NCBI GenBank assembly: GCA_015847255.1
Contig: JADLZK010007830.1
Span: 124,001 to 188,000, forward strand
Length of the DNA: 64,000 nucleotides
Source of the DNA: Hyparrhenia diplandra
Taxonomy: Eukaryota; Streptophyta; Magnoliopsida; Poales; Poaceae
Reading direction: 5' to 3'
Numbering within the stretch: position 1 is the stretch's first letter; each line of letters starts with the position of its first letter. Positions 26,172 through 37,400 of this stretch are shown here, one piece after another. The position numbers were made by a program, and so were the translations under genes. The notes below the pieces were generated by a model. That model saw only the letters and a program-made list of their open reading frames with translations. It searched no databases and had not been told where the DNA came from.

Positions 26172-26219
26172 CTTAAGAATGTTTATGTCAAAAAAAAAAA
26201 AAAAAAACCTTAAGAATGT
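26172..26219. mobile_element. Minimal retroposition footprint: poly-A insert between direct repeats
   Basis: An 11-bp direct repeat, CTTAAGAATGT, occurs at 26172-26182 and 26209-26219. Between the copies lie TTATGTC and about 18 adenines. This is the structure expected of an almost completely 5'-truncated LINE- or SINE-type insertion with its target duplication. Confidence 0.5.
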
Positions 26220-26894
26220 GTGACTTTGTCCAAACCTAATATTAACATATATATAGCCCTATTCACTTAAGCTTATCAGCTTAGCTTATCAACCATGATA
26301 AAAGTTTTCTCACAACAAATCAGCACTATTTGACTTATCTGCCACAAAAACCACCATCGGCTTAATTTTCTCCTTGAGGTAGTAAAGAATTTCAGTTAAT
26401 AATCCACAAAAAAAAAACTACAAGTACAAAACATATTCCAGCATCAAGAATCATGGATGGTGGTATTCTAACAAGAGAGAAAAGGTAACATTCGCGCGCG
26501 CTGTTCAACTACAGTTTAACCCTTGAGTAAACAATGACGACTGAGTTTAATCTGCGTAATTGCACGGTAGAAGCTCAGGCGTCTCCGTTGTACTTATCTC
26601 CAACATTTTTGAAGCAAAACTCTACCGACACTAAAGTCCAAACACCTAATCACGAATCTTAACGACAGCAAAAAGAAAAACTGCATTTATCTCCTAAGCT
26701 GAACTGAAGATCAAACAGATTATTTATATCGCCAACGTTCCTTTCATATTCCATCCTCCACTAAAAAGATTTCACAGCGGCAAATGCTTCCCGGGAGCAA
26801 TGCCATGCTGCCGCGTCAAAAAATATGCAGCAGGATTCCAGCCGCCAGCCCAAGCAAGAAGAAAGAGAGGCCTACACGTCCATAACGCCACGGT
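26220..26894. other. Downstream flank (3' side) of the patatin-like gene
   Basis: AT-rich, non-coding sequence that probably includes the 3' UTR of the minus-strand patatin-like gene. Nothing else is recognised. Confidence 0.35.
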
Positions 26895-28378
26895 CTACGG
26901 CTTCTGCGGCGCCTGCTTGAACGCAACGGTGGGCGCGATCCGGGAGCTTCTGCTGCGGTGTTCGGCGACGAGTTCGGCCGCGAACCAGTCCAGCTTCTCC
27001 GCATTCGTCTGCTCCCCGACTCGCCTCCCCTCGAACAGCACCGACTCCACGTTCCGCTGCTTGAGCATCTCGTCCGCCGCCGCCAGCAGCGCCCGCACGT
27101 TCCTGGGGTCGGCTCGTACTCGCCGTCCGGACCGCACGGCGGCATGCTCTCCCGCTTCGCCTGATCACGCGCGCCCAGTTTATTTAGCAGAGTTGATACA
27201 AACAGAGCAATAATGAGACAAGAAACAGGAACAAAAATGCAAGGAATGGCTTGGCTCACCTGGATGCGCAGGTAGTTGGAGGAGCGGCATTGCCCGAAGG
27301 CGCGCGCCACGGCGTGGTCGACCAGGTCGGCGGCGCCGTCGGCAGCAATACGGGCGATGGGGCGCGCCCACTCTTGGGACCCCACCGACGCATGAGCCGG
27401 AGTTCCGCCTCGCCAGCGGCGCCGGAGCCTCCGCCCGAGCAGCCGCCGATGGAGAGCACGAGGAGGTCCTCGACCCCGCGCACGAACGGGAACTCGTGCT
27501 TGTTGTGGAGCACGTGCGTGATGGCGGCGGCGGCCGCGCTGCCCATGGTGGGCCCGCCGTCTACAGCGGCGCAGGACGTGGCGCCGTCCACCGACGCCAC
27601 CTCGGCGGGCTCGAAGCGGCCGGCCTCGGACCACGCGGCGCGCCCGACCTCGCAGAGGCGGAAGTCGTAGCTCGCGTTCTCCAGGGCGTCGGCGCGGGAG
27701 AACACCAGCGGCGCCGACGTCTTGAGGTCGTAGCAGGAGATGAGCACGGGCTTGATGGTGTCCCGCAGGGTGAGCTCCTCGCCGAACGCCGCCTTCATGG
27801 CCGCCTCCAGCGCCGCCGTGGGCGCGGCCAGGGGCCGCTTCTTACCGCGGCAGAACAGGGACGTGGACGAGGAGCTCGCGGGCCGGCGGAACATGCGCGG
27901 CGCGTGGTCCGCGACGAGCCGCCACGTGTCGTCGGCGTGGAACAGCGGCGCGCCGCGCGAGTGCGTGGAGAAGAGCATCGCGGCGAACACGCCCCCGCAC
28001 CGGTGCCCGCGGCGAGGTCGAAGTAGTCGGCGACGCGGGCGTCCGGGTCCCCGACGCGCGGCGGAGCGCGGCCTCCAGGTGCGCGAGCGCGCGGCCGGCC
28101 AGCAGCGCCCTCAGGCCGCCCCCGCCGCCGTCCACGCAGAGCACGCAGACCTTCCCCCGCTGCGCCGCCGCCTTACCCGGCGCCGCGGCGGACGCCTGCG
28201 CTGTCGGCGGCGGCGGCGTTGGCTTGGGCAGCCAGAGCTGGTGCGGGTCCGTGTAGCCGAACAGGAACTTGCTCTCGAGGATGGAGAATATCTCGTAGCT
28301 GAGCTTGTCGGTGTCGGCGCCCCCGACGTCGGCCTCCTCCTGCAGCCTCTCCACCTGCATCTCCTCCGGCTCGTCCAT
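26895..28378 (-). CDS. Patatin-like protein, group III (pPLA-III) lipid acyl hydrolase-like, frame broken by indels
   Basis: Two minus-strand exons, 28378-27260 and 27160-26895, flank a 99-bp GT-AG intron. The start MDEPEEMQVERLQEE is preferred; an in-frame ATG nine codons upstream (28405) is an alternative. Features in order: LSYEIFSILESKFLFGYTDP; the oxyanion loop VCVLCVDGGGGGLRALL; the nucleophile-elbow region, which in family frame reads GTGAGG, with glycine where active patatins have serine; and VDGGPTMG with the DGG of the catalytic Asp. A Gly elbow is characteristic of plant group III patatins, linked to membrane lipids and growth. The first exon is extremely GC-rich. Single-base deletions against the family frame: CCCC 28049-28052, CCCCC 27992-27996, near 27371-27375 and near 27108-27112. 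Allowing for them gives about 462 aa, ending FKQAPQKP. Activity cannot be judged from sequence. Confidence 0.88.
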
Positions 28379-29279
28379 GCCCCCACCGAGAGGCGACACG
28401 GTCAACCGGTTGGCGAATTATACCACTTCCGCCGGGCAGGAAAGCGGGAAGCAGCGCTGCAGACGACAGAATCCCGCGCGGCGATTCGCAACGATTGCTG
28501 CCGCCACGACCTGCCCGCCTCCTTTTGAGATCACAGTGAGCGGGAGGCCATTTACATGGCACTGGTTCGCCTCTAGTGGCCGGCGCCTTTTGATCCTTGC
28601 GCGCGCAGCAGCAGAGCACGCGAAGAAAGAAAGGAGGCAGGCAGCAGCGCGGAAAGGTGCGCGAGCGAGGAAGGGAGGGAGACGACGATATGCGGAAGAG
28701 GCCGAGGAGGCGAAGAGAAGAGAAAGCTGAGCTAGCGCGGGGGTCGTCGTCGACTCGTCGTCGTCTCCTTTGTGGCTTTTCTCCTCTCTGGTCGTTTGTG
28801 TCGTGGTGCTGCGCCGAAACCGATGGATGGGAGCCGGGCCCTGGACACCCCGCACACCCGGTGCGGGGGCAGACCGTTCCGCGGTCGTACGTTGCGGCCT
28901 CGAGATACGCGGCAGCCGTGGAACGCGTCCACGGAGCTGGGTTGGCGTCACGCCGCGGTCGTCACCTGGGCTCGTGCTGGAGTAATAAATTGCGTATAAA
29001 AACAGGCGAGGAGTGACTAATCCAAGCAGCAGCGGGCCCCGGAAAAGCCAAAGCGGCGGAATAATTAACTTGTTGATTCACCAACGGCCCGTTCTAGAGC
29101 CTGTTGGATTAGCACGATCGAGGCTGCTGTTGCGCGTCTCGGCGTCTGCCTGGCTGCCTGCGTGCGTGGAGGCGGTCCACCGGCAGCAACGCCGAGGAGC
29201 GCGACCATACGATGTGCCTGCACTTTTGCCTGTCGTGCAATGGACTTGACTGCAGGCAGGGGGTGGCAGTGCTGCCTGA
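28379..29279. other. Upstream region of the patatin-like gene
   Basis: GC-rich sequence that should hold the 5' UTR and promoter of the minus-strand patatin-like gene. I could not place a convincing minus-strand TATA box. Overlapping Arg-rich frames on both strands are composition by-products. Confidence 0.4.
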
Positions 29280-29566
29280 GAGCAAGTTTTATAGTTCCGC
29301 CCGCTCGCCGGCGACTCACGGTCCAGCTCATCCGACGCGTGCGCTGGTTGTGGTGGGCTCCAGGTTTTAATGCGAGCCAAAGCTGCGCGATTCGGCGAAT
29401 GGGACGCCACAGGAATCCTCCAGTTAACAGGGATACGCCCGATTCACAGCTGCCGTCTCGCGAAACGCCCGATCCTCTCTTTCCTCGTTTTCTCTCGCCA
29501 GCAAATGAAAAACGCGTGACGTGGAGTGGCATTTCGCCCGTCGATGTGGCATCATTGTACTTGCTC
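29280..29566 (-). mobile_element. Miniature element, family A, copy 2 (inverted relative to copy 1)
   Basis: The 287-bp segment begins GAGCAAGT and ends ACTTGCTC, flanked by TGA on both sides (29277-29279 and 29567-29569). It matches copy 1 (20745-21010) in reverse orientation and carries extra sequence around 29410-29460. The pair brackets the patatin-like gene. Confidence 0.75.
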
Positions 29567-29708
29567 TGAGAGCTCGGGATTGCCCTGCACGTTACACGTC
29601 GAGCTGTCGCGTACGGGTACAGCTGGTCTTCAGGTGCCACTGCAACAGCCAACAGCCACTCCACTGGCCACTGGCACAGTGGCACGTTACAGGCCTCCTC
29701 CTCAGCTA

Positions 29709-29944
29709 CTCCCTCCGTAATTGAGTTTGTCCCGATTTTCGTCGCCATCTTATTGATATTTCGTCTTATTCAAATTTTTTTGCGACAAATATAATTTATT
29801 TTGTTACGACTTATTTTATCAATGAAGATACTTAAATATTAATTAATTTATTTTATAATTTTTATAAATATTTTTGAATAAGACGGATGAATTGAAACAT
29901 GAAGTTTAAAAGTAAAAGCGATTTAACTGGTGGGACGGATGGAG
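29709..29944. mobile_element. Stowaway-like (Tc1/mariner) miniature element
   Basis: The 236-bp AT-rich segment begins CTCCCTCCG and ends GGGACGGATGGAG, with TA on both sides (29707-29708 and 29945-29946). The terminal inverted repeat, duplication and AT-rich core are typical of Stowaway elements. Confidence 0.75.
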
Positions 29945-30839
29945 TAAAGAGAGAAAAAAGAAAGAAATACGGTACAGTACGTTTAGTACTCGACAACATG
30001 TACTAGTACGGTATGCGTATTGTACAGTTGAGTACGTACTCTGTGCGTGATGAGTATAAAAATCGTAAAACGGCGATTATTTTTTTTAGCGAAGTAAAAC
30101 GGCGATTATTTGATGGTCTACAGGAGTAGGTCCGTCCACCTGGCTCCTTGCAGCGTGGACATGAGCCGAGATGGAGCCAAACCGCCCCGGCCGCTCATGT
30201 ACGGACGGTCCACAGGCCCAAACCCCCTAAAGCCCTAAACCTCCAGCGTGCCAGGTCCACGACGAACTTTATCGGTCAAACGCAGGGTGGAGCTGGACGG
30301 CTCGGGCCGCTGGAATTGACGTTCCTTGGAGAGGAAACGGAAAATTTTCCTTCCCCTTCACACCCCCTCTCACTGCTATGTGGGCCCGCACCCTCTTCAT
30401 GATGATGCCCGTTGGGCCGGCGCCGGCTGGGCTCTCCGCCGCCGCCTGTAAACGCTCGCCGCCGCCCATCATACCTTTCCCACCCTGCCTACTGTGGACC
30501 GACCTGAATCCTTGAAGTGGAGCAAGTCAATGGCTCAAGGCACGAGTCCGTGTGGTCGCTCCGTCGGCGTCCACACTCCACACAACCGAAGCTCTGGAAG
30601 TCTGGGACGCGGACTTCAGTGCTGCCTGCCTGCTTGCCAGCCATGAAACCACCGCCTGTCTCCGCGGCATGGCGAGGCTCACGTGTGCCGGGGACATTGG
30701 GAACGGAACAAGAGAGAACTCACGGGCGCGGCCGTGCACAACGGCAGGTCGATCGGGTCGGGTCGGGGCCCCGTATTGGTTCTAGCTACTGCCGTAAGCT
30801 GCCGCCCCTCGAGGGGAAATGGTCTACTCCTCCTCTGCG
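29945..30839. other. Intergenic region, no gene recognised
   Basis: Mixed composition; short GC-rich frames at 30148-30936 have no domain. Confidence 0.35.
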
Positions 30840-31440
30840 TTTTTTCTACCGGACGGTTTACCGCGGTAAACCGCGGTTACCGTTTTACCGGGCCGGTCCG
30901 GTGACGTGGTATAAAGAACGCAAATTCAAAATTTAAAATTTGAAAAAAATCGTTGAAAAAATTCGTGTCAAAAATAGTTCGTGATTTATAGAAGCCAAGG
31001 GTGTAAAAATTTGTCAAATTGGAGTTGGTTTGGTATAAAAATTTCAAATCTAAGTTTGAAAAAAAAAAAAAAGAAAAATACACAAACCGGCCCATTAAGG
31101 CCCATTAAATCATGAAGGTCGAAAAACATACTAAACACACTCAAATTTAAGTAATTTTGACATCATTGGATTCTACAAATCATGAAGTATTTTTAGGAAT
31201 TTTTTAGCATTTTTATAAAAAAATTACATTTTGAATGCTAGTAAAAAACCGTTCAACTTGGCTCATGTAGACAGAAACAGGCTCAAACCGGGCGGTATAA
31301 ATTTCAAACCTCCTCGGTTTTCCGGATTTTTGGTTCGCCGGGCGTTTGAAGGGATTGAATTCAAATTTCAAACCGTCCCCAACGCTCGACGATACAGACC
31401 GCTCCGCCCCCGGTTTTCTAGGTCGGTCGGTAAAAAACGC
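30840..31440. repeat. Dispersed repeat family B, copy 1 (ACCG-palindrome-rich)
   Basis: The left edge is GTTTTTTCTACCGGACGG and the right edge, read in reverse, GTTTTTTACCGACCGACC, an imperfect terminal inverted repeat. Inside are nested GGTTTACCGCGGTAAACCGC palindromes, a TTTATAGAAGCCAA block, an A-rich tract and AAGGCCCATTAA. The same modules in the same order recur at 40815-41330. No coding capacity is seen; this is probably a non-autonomous DNA transposon of unknown superfamily. Confidence 0.6.
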
Positions 31441-34359
31441 GCTCCTCCTATGTGCAACCGCAACTCTACTCGTACAGGAAACACTTGGCAGTAGTTGGCT
31501 GGCACTGACGTGGCCTCCTACGAGCTGGAAATCAGAGTTCCGTCCAGGCAACAAATAGGCAACAAATAGCTTGCTTGCTGACCTGATTTTGCTGCTTTCT
31601 TTTGACAGAGTCTAGCTCATTTTTTTTTTTTGAGAGGCCGACGTATAACGCAGACGCTCAACACGCACGCACACTCACCCCTATGAACACTACGTACGCA
31701 AACCCTACCCCCTAAAGCAGCCCAGTTCAAATTTTGTATTGAAGGTGTTGATGGATTAGCGGGGGCGCCTACCACTTAATGCATAGTCTTGGAAAAATAG
31801 AAATAAATTTGGGATAAAGTGTACCTTTTTGAAGCCCGGGTGGGGCTAACCAATGGCTTTACCATTGCCCATGAGCGGTCAGGACCTACATTACAAAATA
31901 CCTACAGTACATCACTGACCGTGACAGGAACGATTGCTTTTGTATTATGTAGTATAAACGTTTCTTAATCAAAGGGCAACCTGCTAGTAATATCCTTGGA
32001 CAGGTAGACGGAGACAGGCATGAGCAGGGACGTACATTATCCTCCTCCGATCCGTTTGGAAACGTTCAGGGATGTTCGTGGCACACCCAACGCTTGACGA
32101 TACAGACCGCTCCGCCTCCATTTACCCATTCTCGGTGTCATATATAGCGACCGAGGACAGGACAGGTAGACATGGAGTTTTCTTTACGTGAGATTGAGAC
32201 AGGGTCAGTATTATTACGATTTTGGACACGCGGTTGCTGGAATAATCCCACCGCGACGTGTTGCCTCTGTAGTCTCGGAGCACTTTGTTTTGTTCATCCA
32301 GGCCTACGTGTTGGCTCGCCCAGGTACGCGCGCTATATACTATACGCAAAAAGGGCCCAGTTCATTTTTGTATTGAAGGTGTTGATGGATTAGATTAGGC
32401 GATTAGGTTAGATGTCAAGTTGGGCCAGATACCTTTCTTCCCTACAGCTGCGTATAGCTGCCCATGCGGCCATGCCTTCCACCAACATCGCCAAATGGGA
32501 GGTCCAGATTTTCAGGCGGGAGAGGAATGCGAATACTGCACAGCTTGCTCTGCCGTGCAGGTTTTGTAGGATGGAGTATCATATCACTACATTGCTCCCT
32601 AGTCGACATGGCAGTATGGCACACGGATGCACTGGGTTCAGAGATTACTCTCCTGCTTCTCCCCAGTCACGTTCATTTGTTTTTGCTTCATCTTGTTTCA
32701 GATTATCGAAGACACCGGCAAGGCTTAGGTTAACTACTCTTGCTAGCACGGTAGGTGTGCGACGGTGTGCACGCAATGCCGTTGACGAGATGAACAGTAG
32801 TCGTATCTTACAGTTCCACGCAGCACTGTGTGATGACTGATGAGGCATGCATCCGTGGCCAGTATGATTTGAGATCAACGCATGCGTCCACGGCGGATTT
32901 CGCGTCATATCCGATCTCCTGTTCTTACGTCGCCCCCGTACGTCCATCGCTCGGTAGGCCGTACATCGTATTCCATGGGCACAGATGGTCCTGATGGGCT
33001 TTACTAAACTACTTCATGATTGTTCAATTATGCGTGTACACGTACTACTCGTGTACAGAAATTAAAGATTGGAGACAGCAACCAGCAGCGTCTATGTGAT
33101 GGGACTCCAGTAATGATGCTAGTAGTATAGAAAACACACTTTGCTCGTGACTCGTGATAGGGGAGGTGTGTATTAGTAGTGTATGGTATAGAGTAGCCAG
33201 AGACAGAGGTCCTGCTCGCCCGCACGTACGCGTACACTTGTCCATTTCAAACTCCATTCAAGGCCAGAATTAAGGAGTTCGGTGTGACTGTGACCTAACA
33301 TACATGGCAACCTCGCATAACCAAAGAATGAGTATTCTGGAAATGCATGGATGATGCCAATCATGGATATGCATGAGATAAATTAATGGATATTGAGATT
33401 GGTGTGAATGCTACACTGTAGCAACGATAGCAGCTTAAGGTCTGCTGCTGCATACCATGACGAATTGACGAGCTATCAGGTGTGATATAGGTAGAAAAAT
33501 CAAGGTGCAAACTTGCTGATCTAGAGCAAAGCAGCCACGGTTCCCCTCGCCTAAATCGCTGCGTCGAAACGCTACAGAACTTCCATATCCTGAACAAAAG
33601 CTGAGAACAGAAATGAATGAACATCTCGATGATAAATCGAGCAATGCAACACATCACACATGGATAGTACTACACGTTGAGTGGTGGCCGTACTGTCGTA
33701 GTCGATGTCAACTCAGCAAGGCAATTCAGGGCAAGTACTTTTTCAATAGCCGACAAGATGATAGTCACTGAAAAAGCTATAGACACGTTCCTTGAGATAT
33801 TAGCAGCTAGTGTCACAAGTCCGTTTGCAGCACCGACGCGACGACGATGGACACGAAGGAAGCAAAGACAAACCACAAGGGTCCCGCCGCCAAGATGCCC
33901 CGCTTTATTAGCGTTTGCCACGTCCCAAATCCCCGTTTAGCGACAAGTAATCTTATTTCATACAATAAAATAGACATGCGGCTATGCCCTGAACTGATCT
34001 TGCTCAGCAGTAGTTAGTGCGATGACAAAGCAACTGTTTCCTGAATTCACGCGTGAGTGAGAGTGCAGAGAGAGGAATGCGAAGAAAATCACCGCGTCCA
34101 CGGCCACGGAGATGTTTCAGGTGTGGAATCGGAAAAATTCAAAAATACGCGTTCGCCCAGTTAGTGTATAGAATCTTTTGCTGCGATGATACGTACATTC
34201 TCACAGCCCGTACTTTCTAGTCTCTACAAAGCCCCACCGGCCGCTTTCGGTTTTGCAACTTTCCAAGCATCGAAATTTTGTGCAGGTACATGCCAAAACC
34301 TCCGAGTGCCTGTGCTGTTGGTCAGTAGGAGGCCGGGTTTACCCTCTGCAGCCCTTATT
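31441..34359. other. Repeat-rich intergenic region
   Basis: A poly-T tract near 31619-31631 is followed by CGCACGCACACTCACCCCTA, resembling 3' ends of grass LINEs. Two diverged direct repeats are present: 31383-31412 against 32089-32118, and 31718-31757 against 32355-32393. These suggest an old tandem duplication of about 0.7 kb. No gene is recognised. Confidence 0.4.
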
Positions 34360-34653
34360 GGGCTGGAGTAGGATAAGTCTTGATTTTTCGAGGACCTGTT
34401 GTTGACATGTACAGTACTCCTACTAAACTTCTAGTGCCAGGGTTTTTTTTTTTTTTTTTTTTTTTTGAGGGGAAGTGGCAGATGATAGGGAAGAGGGCAG
34501 TGGTACCATTCCAGCATGTCAGGTCCGGCGTCCCTGCTTGATGTTGGTGATAGCGAAACCTAGCGAAAAAGAGGGAATATTAACGAAACCCAAAGCCCAA
34601 AGCTGATATGGGCCCAATAAGCCCAAACATCAAGACTTATCCTACTCCAGCCC
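34360..34653. repeat. Perfect 25-bp inverted repeat (arms 34360-34384 and 34629-34653)
   Basis: The arms begin GGGCTGGAGTAGG and, on the other side, ATCAAGACTTATCC; they are exact reverse complements over 25 bp with a 244-bp loop. The loop contains a poly-T run at about 34442-34466. Confidence 0.7.
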
Positions 34654-34670
34654 TTGGTGATAGCGAAAAG

Positions 34671-35800
34671 GAAAAAGTCCACGTTCCCTCCCCCAACTAT
34701 CACGAAGTTCATTTTTCCTCCCTCAACTCCAAAAACCCGGACAAATCGGGGAGTGTTTAGTTGCCATGCACCCACCCAAAAAGTGCTACGTTATCCGTCA
34801 TATCAAATCTTTTAACGCACGCATGAAGTATTAAATATAGTTAAATAAAAAACTATTGCAAAGTTTTTGAAAAGTGCGATGGACCGAATCTTTTTGAGCC
34901 TAGTTAGTCTATGGTTGGACAATAATTAACAAATACAAACGAAAAGTGCTACAATTCGAACCCAAAATATTTCACCAACTAAACACCCCTCACCTCCCTC
35001 AACTTTTCAAACCATGCATTTTACCTCCCTCGGCGGTTTTGAAGGCGGTTTTGCTACAGTAACCGCGGGTTTGCTACAGTACCAGTGCCTTTGCCTTTTT
35101 CTTTTTTTGTTTTAATTCGGTTGAATCTTTGAAAAATCATAGTAAATCATAGAAAAATCATAAAATGAAAAATCTAGTTTTGTTGAACTCCACATGAGTA
35201 GATCTACACGGTGAATATATAATATGATATGCTTTAGTACAAAGTTTTTGCTACGAAGGTTTTGTCTTTTTCTTTTTTTATTTATTTGGCAATCTTTGAA
35301 AAATCATAGTAAATCACAGAAAAATCATAAAATAGAAAATCCAATTTTGTTAGACTCCACATGAGTAGATCTACACAGTGAATATATAATATGATATGTT
35401 TTAGTGCAAAGTTCTACACAGTGAATATATAATTAATTAAAATAATTGTATTTGCAACTTCTATAATTATTTTGTTGAATTAAAGTATACCATATTATAT
35501 ATTATTTGTGTAGATCTACTCATGTAGAGTCCAACAAAACAGGGATTTTTTACTTTATGATTTTTCTATGATTTACTATGATTTTTTAAAGATTCAACCG
35601 AATTTAAAAAAAAAGGAAAAAGACAAAGGCACCATTGTAGCAAACCCAGCTATCCGAAGCAAAACCACCTTCAAAACCGTTCGAGGGAGGTAAAATGCAT
35701 GGTTTGAAAAGTTGAGGGAGGTGATATGTCCGGTTTTGGAGTTGAGGGAGGAAAAGTGAACTTGTGTGATAGTTGGGGAGGTAATGTGGACTTTTTTCCT
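34671..35800. mobile_element. Foldback element with long inverted arms, possibly Mutator-like
   Basis: The ends are GAAAAAGTCCAC and GTGGACTTTTTTCC. Inverted similarity continues for about 400 bp into each arm (CTCCCTCAACTCCAAAA, CATGCATTTTACCTCCCTC, GAATCTTTGAAAAATCATAG and ATGAGTAGATCTACA blocks). AGCGAAAAG (34662-34670) and AGCGAAAAAG (35801-35810) flank it, a 9-10 bp target duplication as in Mutator-like elements. A second element is inserted in the left arm (34748-34989). No ORF is seen. Confidence 0.65.
34748..34989. mobile_element. Miniature element nested in the foldback arm
   Basis: The ends GGGGAGTGTTTAGTTG and CAACTAAACACCCC are inverted repeats. The segment is missing from the matching place in the right foldback arm, where GGACATATCACCTCCC is uninterrupted. 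That comparison shows this element inserted later. Its target duplication is short and unclear. Confidence 0.7.
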
Positions 35801-36788
35801 AGCGAAAAAGAGGGAGATTGAGGAGAGCAACGCCGCTCAAGCCCAAAGCTGATATGGGCCCAAGAGCCCAAACATGGGCCTACCACACCGTCATCTCTTC
35901 TCTCTTCTGGTTGGCATTGGCCCATCAGCTCGGCCCATCCTTGCTTCGCGGCCTCGGTGCGGTTGCAGACCCTGCTCCGAGGCCCCGCTTGTGGCCAGCC
36001 GCCTTTGCTCCCGGCTCCATGGCAGCGGATGCCATCGCGCTGAGAGGGGTGGGCACGGGGGTAAGTGACCGGCAGACCGGGTGCCGGTGAATAGCTCGCC
36101 TTGGCGGCGTGCGTTTTCTTGTTCTCTCTTCTACAGGCGCCGGGGACATTTGAAAGGCCTTTCTCAGTTGTCGTAAAAACAAACTGCTAAGTCTCAAGAT
36201 GTTGAATATGTTTCAAATTCAGTTGTGCATCATTATTATTGGGCGGTGACCGACGGAGCGAAGCGGAGGCTCGGTATAAGAGGCGGGTCGTCGTCTCGCA
36301 CTACCGCCGCCGCCCACGTCGACCTAGAGGAGGTGGTCCCGGTGGCCGTCGCTGCCGCCGTGGAGGCCGCCACCCACGACCTGGCTAAGGTCAGCAGTGG
36401 TGTTCTAGTGGTGTCATTGTGCAATGTCACCCGGGGCGCTCTCGGGCGTCGCCCCCCCCTCCAAGTACGGTACATATACCCTTCAAGAGTTTCCAATTGG
36501 AGTACGATTCGTTCATTCTCTTGTAAGCCGTCGCATCGGCGTTGTAACCCGACTCTTGATAAATAGTGAGAAGTGTTTGCTGGCTAGCGCTTGTGGTTTT
36601 TTTACTGTTGCGCATTGGAAGAGTTTTTCACGTTAAATCTTGTATCTCCGCTGTGGTTGGATTTGTGTTGTTTGTCGTTTATTGCGTCGCCGTTTATAAC
36701 ATGAAGTGCATCCATGGCTCGCTGCCATCGTATTCGTACTAGACTACCTAAGCTAGTGCTAGTATGTTCCGTGGTCCATACTTCGGGC
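35801..36788. other. GC-rich segment, possible captured gene fragments
   Basis: The first 70 bp resemble the left flank of the foldback (34563-34630), including GCTGATATGGGCCCAA. The rest holds short GC-rich frames (near 36019-36060 and 36235-36400) each followed by a GTAAG- or GTCAG-like donor. They look exon-like but match no domain I know. Confidence 0.3.
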
Positions 36789-37011
36789 CAGGGACGGAGC
36801 CAGCGGGGGGCTACCCGGGCTCCAGCCCCCGCTACGGCTGCTAGTCAAGTGGAGCCCTTCCTCAGCCCCTCCTTATTTTTAGGCATGGATTAAGCTATTT
36901 TTAGGTATGTATTAAGCTATTTTTAGGCATGGATTAAACTATAAGAGGGGTTGTTAGAGGTAGAAAATGATCTTCAACCCTCCCTTTGATTATTTTCTGG
37001 CTCCGTCCCTG
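36789..37011. mobile_element. hAT-like miniature element
   Basis: CAGGGACGGAGCCAG at the left and CTGGCTCCGTCCCTG at the right are perfect 15-bp inverted termini around 223 bp. The flanks CTTCGGGC (36781-36788) and GTTCGGGC (37012-37019) match in 7 of 8 bases, the 8-bp target duplication of hAT elements. Confidence 0.8.
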
Positions 37012-37400
37012 GTTCGGGCATTGAGTGTTACAGTACTATAACTAGCTAAGATCCCATTGCTTGGCTGGTAGATGTGAGAGAGGCCGGCAATGTATGAAGT
37101 GTTTGGATGCGGTCACATAGAAGCATGGAAGTTTGGTATATGAGCATTTAGTAATAATAATATGGTTTTAGAAATGTAAAGCGGCAAATATATGTGTGAA
37201 TATTGATGGGATAGTTTGTTGTTTACATGTAGGAATCTTCGCAAATGGTAGTCACATTTGTTGGATCATGGTAGGGCGTGTCGGGTTCATTTTATCTCGC
37301 CTTGGTAGCGATTATGGAAACATGCAATTTGGAGTTAATAAGGATTTGTTATGGGGATTACAACTTGGGAATTAATTATTGGAATTGGGTTAATGAAACT

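Noticed and set aside
27251..28026. Plus-strand ORFs of 139 and 176 codons
   Set aside because: They are antisense shadows of the patatin-like gene exons.
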